Source of the DNA: Rhodospirillales bacterium
GTDB lineage: Bacteria > Pseudomonadota > Alphaproteobacteria > Micavibrionales > UBA2020
Assembly (NCBI GenBank): GCA_023266795.1
Contig: JAHFPI010000002.1
Location: 1-27,339 of the forward strand
Direction of reading: 5' to 3'
Length of the DNA stretch: 27,339 nt
In this document: positions 25,332-27,339 of the stretch, piece by piece
Layout of the letters: each line of letters begins with the position of its first letter
How positions within the stretch are numbered: the first letter of the stretch is position 1
Notes under the pieces: generated by a model
Database searches by the model: none
The model's input: only the letters and a program-made list of their open reading frames with translations
Told to the model about the DNA's origin: nothing
Position numbers and translations under genes: made by a program

Positions 25332-25360
25332 TTGTTTAGGGCTTAGGAATGTGTAATAAT
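25332..25360 (+). promoter_or_regulatory. Candidate promoter for the DUF4279 gene
   Basis: TTGTTT (25332-25337) and TAATAA/AATAAT (25354-25360) are spaced 16-17 bp apart, just after the preceding terminator and about 30 bp before ATG 25390. Confidence 0.4.
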
Positions 25361-25389
25361 GTGGATTGCGGAAAACGGGCAAGGGTGTA

Positions 25390-25815
25390 ATGGGGGATTC
25401 TACAGCAGCCATTAGGTTCTTTGGCGATGATCTCGTCCCTGACGAGCTGTCGAAGCTGCTTGGCTGCCAGCCGACAGACGCATGTCTAAAAGGTGGCGCA
25501 TCGGACGTTGGTCAGCTACTGCCAGATGGAACCCGTGTTGCCAACTCAGGCCGCTGGATTCTGGATGCAGAAAGAAAAGAGCCAGTAGATATTGATAAGC
25601 AGGTCACCGAGATTTTGGGCAAAATGACAAATGACTTAAATGTATGGAGAGACCTCCGCAGCAAATGCAGCACAATAGACATCTTTTGCGGCGTTTTTAA
25701 GAGCGGCGAAGGCGACGGAATTTTCCTAACCGCAAGTTCGCTTGCAGCGCTTGGACAGCGCGGCATAGACTTAGCAGTAGACATTTACGGGGAAATCCTG
25801 CCGGATGAAAAATAG
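25390..25815 (+). CDS. DUF4279-domain protein
   Basis: A 141-residue soluble protein. The start STAAIRFFGDDLVPDELSKLLGCQPT is the recognisable DUF4279 opening (beta strand, FxGDDL, helix, LG..PT). It also has SGRWILD and LRSKCSTIDIFCGVF. The function of DUF4279 is unknown; the fold is believed to be a small alpha/beta domain. ATG 25390 is preferred over an upstream TTG (25366) because AAGGG sits 5 bp before it. The base composition is AT-richer than neighbouring operons. A small secreted-protein gene follows on the same strand. Confidence 0.7.
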   Translation: MGDSTAAIRFFGDDLVPDELSKLLGCQPTDACLKGGASDVGQLLPDGTRVANSGRWILDAERKEPVDIDKQVTEILGKMTNDLNVWRDLRSKCSTIDIFCGVFKSGEGDGIFLTASSLAALGQRGIDLAVDIYGEILPDEK

Positions 25816-25877
25816 TGGTATTTTTTTGGAAGATACATTATCACTCATTTAGAAAGATTGTTTGTCAAAACCATAAC

Positions 25878-26348
25878 ATGCGCCCTGTCGTAGCCCTATT
25901 CCTGGTTCTTTTTTTCTCCCTGCCTGCCTTTGCTGGCGGCAGTTATGAACCGGTGCATGTGCAGAAATTAACCATGCTGTCGGACACAGATTATGTTCTG
26001 GTGGCGCTGCCTACGCCCGACCCGAGCAAATATAAAGACCCTTTCCTTGGAAACTGCATGCGTTTCGAAGTGCACGGCAGCTTCCAACGCCTTGAAGGCA
26101 CACACTGGTTTATCTGGTGGAAAGCCTCCGGAGCACCGACAAAAGAGCAGCATTTAGCCGCGCTCGCCGAACTGAAAAAATATGAAGGCTCGAAATCGGT
26201 TATAAATTTTGGATGGATGGGCACCGGATTTAATATAATTGACCCCAAGAATCCCTGTATTGTCGAGAGCAGAGCCTTGGAATTTGTGAAGGACGGCGGT
26301 GAGTTCGGCAAAACCGTTGCTTTTATCTCATACTTCAATTCGATTTAG
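25878..26348 (+). CDS. Small secreted protein of unknown function
   Basis: I do not recognise this 156-residue protein. It has a clear Sec signal peptide (MRPVVALFLVLFFSLPAFA, likely cleaved after AFA) and a mature part of about 137 residues. The mature part has two Cys (GNCMRFEVHG and NPCIVES), which could form a periplasmic disulfide, plus several Trp (HWFIWWKASG). ATG 25878 is chosen because it begins the signal peptide; an upstream GTG frame would add an unrelated polar stretch. The composition is AT-rich like the DUF4279 gene upstream, 62 bp away. A terminator follows about 75 bp after the stop. Confidence 0.65.
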   Translation: MRPVVALFLVLFFSLPAFAGGSYEPVHVQKLTMLSDTDYVLVALPTPDPSKYKDPFLGNCMRFEVHGSFQRLEGTHWFIWWKASGAPTKEQHLAALAELKKYEGSKSVINFGWMGTGFNIIDPKNPCIVESRALEFVKDGGEFGKTVAFISYFNSI

Positions 26349-26424
26349 TTTCCGCAATGGAAATTACCACCCTGCTATGGGGCAGCTATGAGTGTGGTCA
26401 GAAATCGGATCTCCCCACCCTCTC

Positions 26425-26449
26425 CCCCCGCCTTCCGGGGGCTTTTTTA
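26425..26449 (+). terminator. Rho-independent terminator before dnaK
   Basis: CCCCCG (26425-26430) and CGGGGG (26436-26441) form a 6-bp GC stem with a CCTTC loop, followed by C and a run of six T (26443-26448). It separates the secreted-protein gene from the dnaK promoter. Confidence 0.85.
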
Positions 26450-26479
26450 TTGCCTGAAACGCTGTATTTCTGCTATAAT
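26450..26479 (+). promoter_or_regulatory. dnaK promoter (sigma-70-like, with possible heat-shock sigma overlap)
   Basis: TTGCCT (26450-26455) and a perfect TATAAT (26474-26479) with the extended TGC in front give a strong sigma-70-type promoter with an 18-bp spacer. The overlapping CCTGAA (26453-26458) resembles the -35 of RpoH promoters (CTTGAA), and CTATAATA could serve as its -10, so heat-shock control is possible but not proven. The expected start near 26486 leaves a leader of about 140 nt. Confidence 0.6.
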
Positions 26480-26545
26480 AGGCTTATAAAATGATCTTTC
26501 ATTTAGAATAAATAGAGTGTAGTTTCTGGAACGAAACGATTTGTG

Positions 26546-26566
26546 TTTCCGTTGGTAGAACGGAAA
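26546..26566 (+). promoter_or_regulatory. Hairpin in the dnaK leader
   Basis: TTTCCGTT (26546-26553) and AACGGAAA (26559-26566) form a perfect 8-bp stem with a GGTAG loop inside the long 5' leader. A weaker stem GTTTC...GAAAC lies just upstream (26522-26537). Neither directly covers the ribosome binding site (GAAAGGAA, about 26613-26620), so any role in stability or thermosensing is speculative. Confidence 0.4.
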
Positions 26567-26627
26567 TGCGTGTGGTGCCCGTTGTCGAGGCCGCCGCGCA
26601 ATCCACCGGACTGAAAGGAATAAAACA

Positions 26628-27339
26628 ATGAGCAAAATCATCGGTATAGATCTTGGGACCACCAACTCCTGTGTTTCCATTATGGAAGGCGACAAGGCCC
26701 GCGTTATCGAAAATTCCGAGGGCGCACGCACGACTCCGTCGATGGTCGCTTTCACCAAAGAGGGTGAGCGCCTCGTGGGCCAGCCGGCAAAACGCCAGGC
26801 GGTCACCAATCCCGACAACACGCTGTTCGCCATCAAGCGCCTGATGGGCCGCCGTTTCAATGATCCGGAAGTGAAGAAGATGCGCGAAAAAGCCTCCTTC
26901 AAAATCATCGAGGGCGACAACGGCGACGCCTGGGTCGATATTGGCGGCGAAAAATACGCACCCTCGCAGATCAGCGCGATGATCCTGCAAAAGATGAAGG
27001 AAACCGCTGAGGGGTTCCTTGGCGAAAAAGTCACCAAGGCGGTCATCACCGTCCCCGCGTACTTCAACGACAGCCAGCGGCAGGCCACCAAGGATGCCGG
27101 CAAGATCGCGGGCCTCGAAGTGCTGCGGATCATCAACGAGCCGACGGCGGCGGCGCTGGCCTACGGCCTCGACAAGAAAAACACCGGCACCATCGCGGTC
27201 TATGACCTCGGCGGCGGCACCTTTGACGTCTCCGTGCTGGAGATCGGCGACGGCGTGTTTGAAGTGAAGTCCACCAACGGCGACACCTTCCTCGGCGGCG
27301 AGGATTTTGACGCGCGCATCATCGACTTTCTGGCCGACG
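26628..27339 (+). CDS. dnaK: Chaperone DnaK (Hsp70), 5' part
   Basis: An ATP-dependent chaperone for folding and for control of the heat-shock factor. The window holds the first 237 codons, which is most of the nucleotide-binding domain. Visible features are KIIGIDLGTTNSCVSIMEG (phosphate 1, 3-21), RTTPSMVAF, VITVPAYFNDSQRQATKDAG, INEPTAAALAYGLD (connect region) and VYDLGGGTFDVSVLEI (phosphate 2). The frame continues off the right edge. A clear ribosome binding site (GAAAGGAA) lies before ATG 26628. No dnaJ or grpE is visible in the window. Confidence 0.97.
   Translation, partial: MSKIIGIDLGTTNSCVSIMEGDKARVIENSEGARTTPSMVAFTKEGERLVGQPAKRQAVTNPDNTLFAIKRLMGRRFNDPEVKKMREKASFKIIEGDNGDAWVDIGGEKYAPSQISAMILQKMKETAEGFLGEKVTKAVITVPAYFNDSQRQATKDAGKIAGLEVLRIINEPTAAALAYGLDKKNTGTIAVYDLGGGTFDVSVLEIGDGVFEVKSTNGDTFLGGEDFDARIIDFLAD

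Noticed and set aside
26447..27136. Minus-strand frame spanning the dnaK leader and 5' end
   Set aside because: It overlaps the dnaK promoter, its leader and the conserved nucleotide-binding domain; no credible start signal.

Overview
The window looks like a chromosomal segment of a GC-rich alphaproteobacterium. The strongest marker is gcrA, the cell-cycle regulator found essentially only in Alphaproteobacteria. It is backed by the alphaproteobacterial type of AddAB, a thioredoxin-reductase-like ferredoxin-NADP reductase, and the order rsh - DUF2062 - acpS - lepB - rnc - era. A deep-branching lineage (Rhodospirillales- or Micavibrio-like) is a guess; nothing here fixes the genus. Almost all of the DNA is coding, with short gaps, overlapping starts and stops, and a few palindromic intergenic repeats. 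No tRNA, rRNA, CRISPR array, transposase or phage gene was seen.

Layout. 1-2.5 kb: a truncated lipoprotein alpha/beta-hydrolase-like gene (minus) diverges from prmB (ribosomal protein L3 methyltransferase). Two tandem DUF1566 (C-type-lectin-fold) paralogues follow. 2.5-6.2 kb (minus): mrp (Fe-S carrier ATPase), an AT-richer orphan membrane-anchored protein, and recQ, the last two coupled by an ATGA overlap. 6.2-14.2 kb (plus): a long run of housekeeping genes, hflK - hflC - DUF2065 - rsh - DUF2062 - acpS - lepB - rnc - era. These cover FtsH protease control, (p)ppGpp metabolism, ACP activation, signal peptide cleavage, dsRNA processing and 16S rRNA/ribosome assembly. 14.4-15 kb: gcrA. 15-16.4 kb (minus): tsaE (tRNA t6A synthesis) and murU (peptidoglycan recycling), the latter bracketed by two copies of a palindromic repeat. 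16.4-25.3 kb (plus): ferredoxin-NADP reductase, an Nfu scaffold, addB, addA and two thioredoxins, closed by a strong terminator. 25.4-26.4 kb: two small AT-richer genes (DUF4279 and a secreted protein of unknown function). 26.6 kb to the end: the 5' part of dnaK behind its own promoter and a structured leader.

How the genes work together. The central cluster links membrane protein quality control (HflKC), the stringent response (Rel/SpoT-type RSH), lipid and secretion functions (AcpS, LepB) and RNA/ribosome maturation (RNase III, Era). The 16.4-25.3 kb block joins redox and Fe-S functions (FNR, Nfu, thioredoxins) with recombinational repair (AddAB).

I found no complete undescribed defence or mobile system. 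The points most worth a second look are: (i) the tandem DUF1566 pair, whose differences are concentrated in the putative ligand-binding face and whose first member may be on a leaderless mRNA; (ii) murU framed by two direct copies of a palindromic repeat, one sitting where its usual partner kinase amgK would be expected; (iii) the nested palindromes in the hflK-hflC and era-gcrA gaps; and (iv) GANTC (CcrM-type) sites overlapping or lying near promoters close to gcrA.
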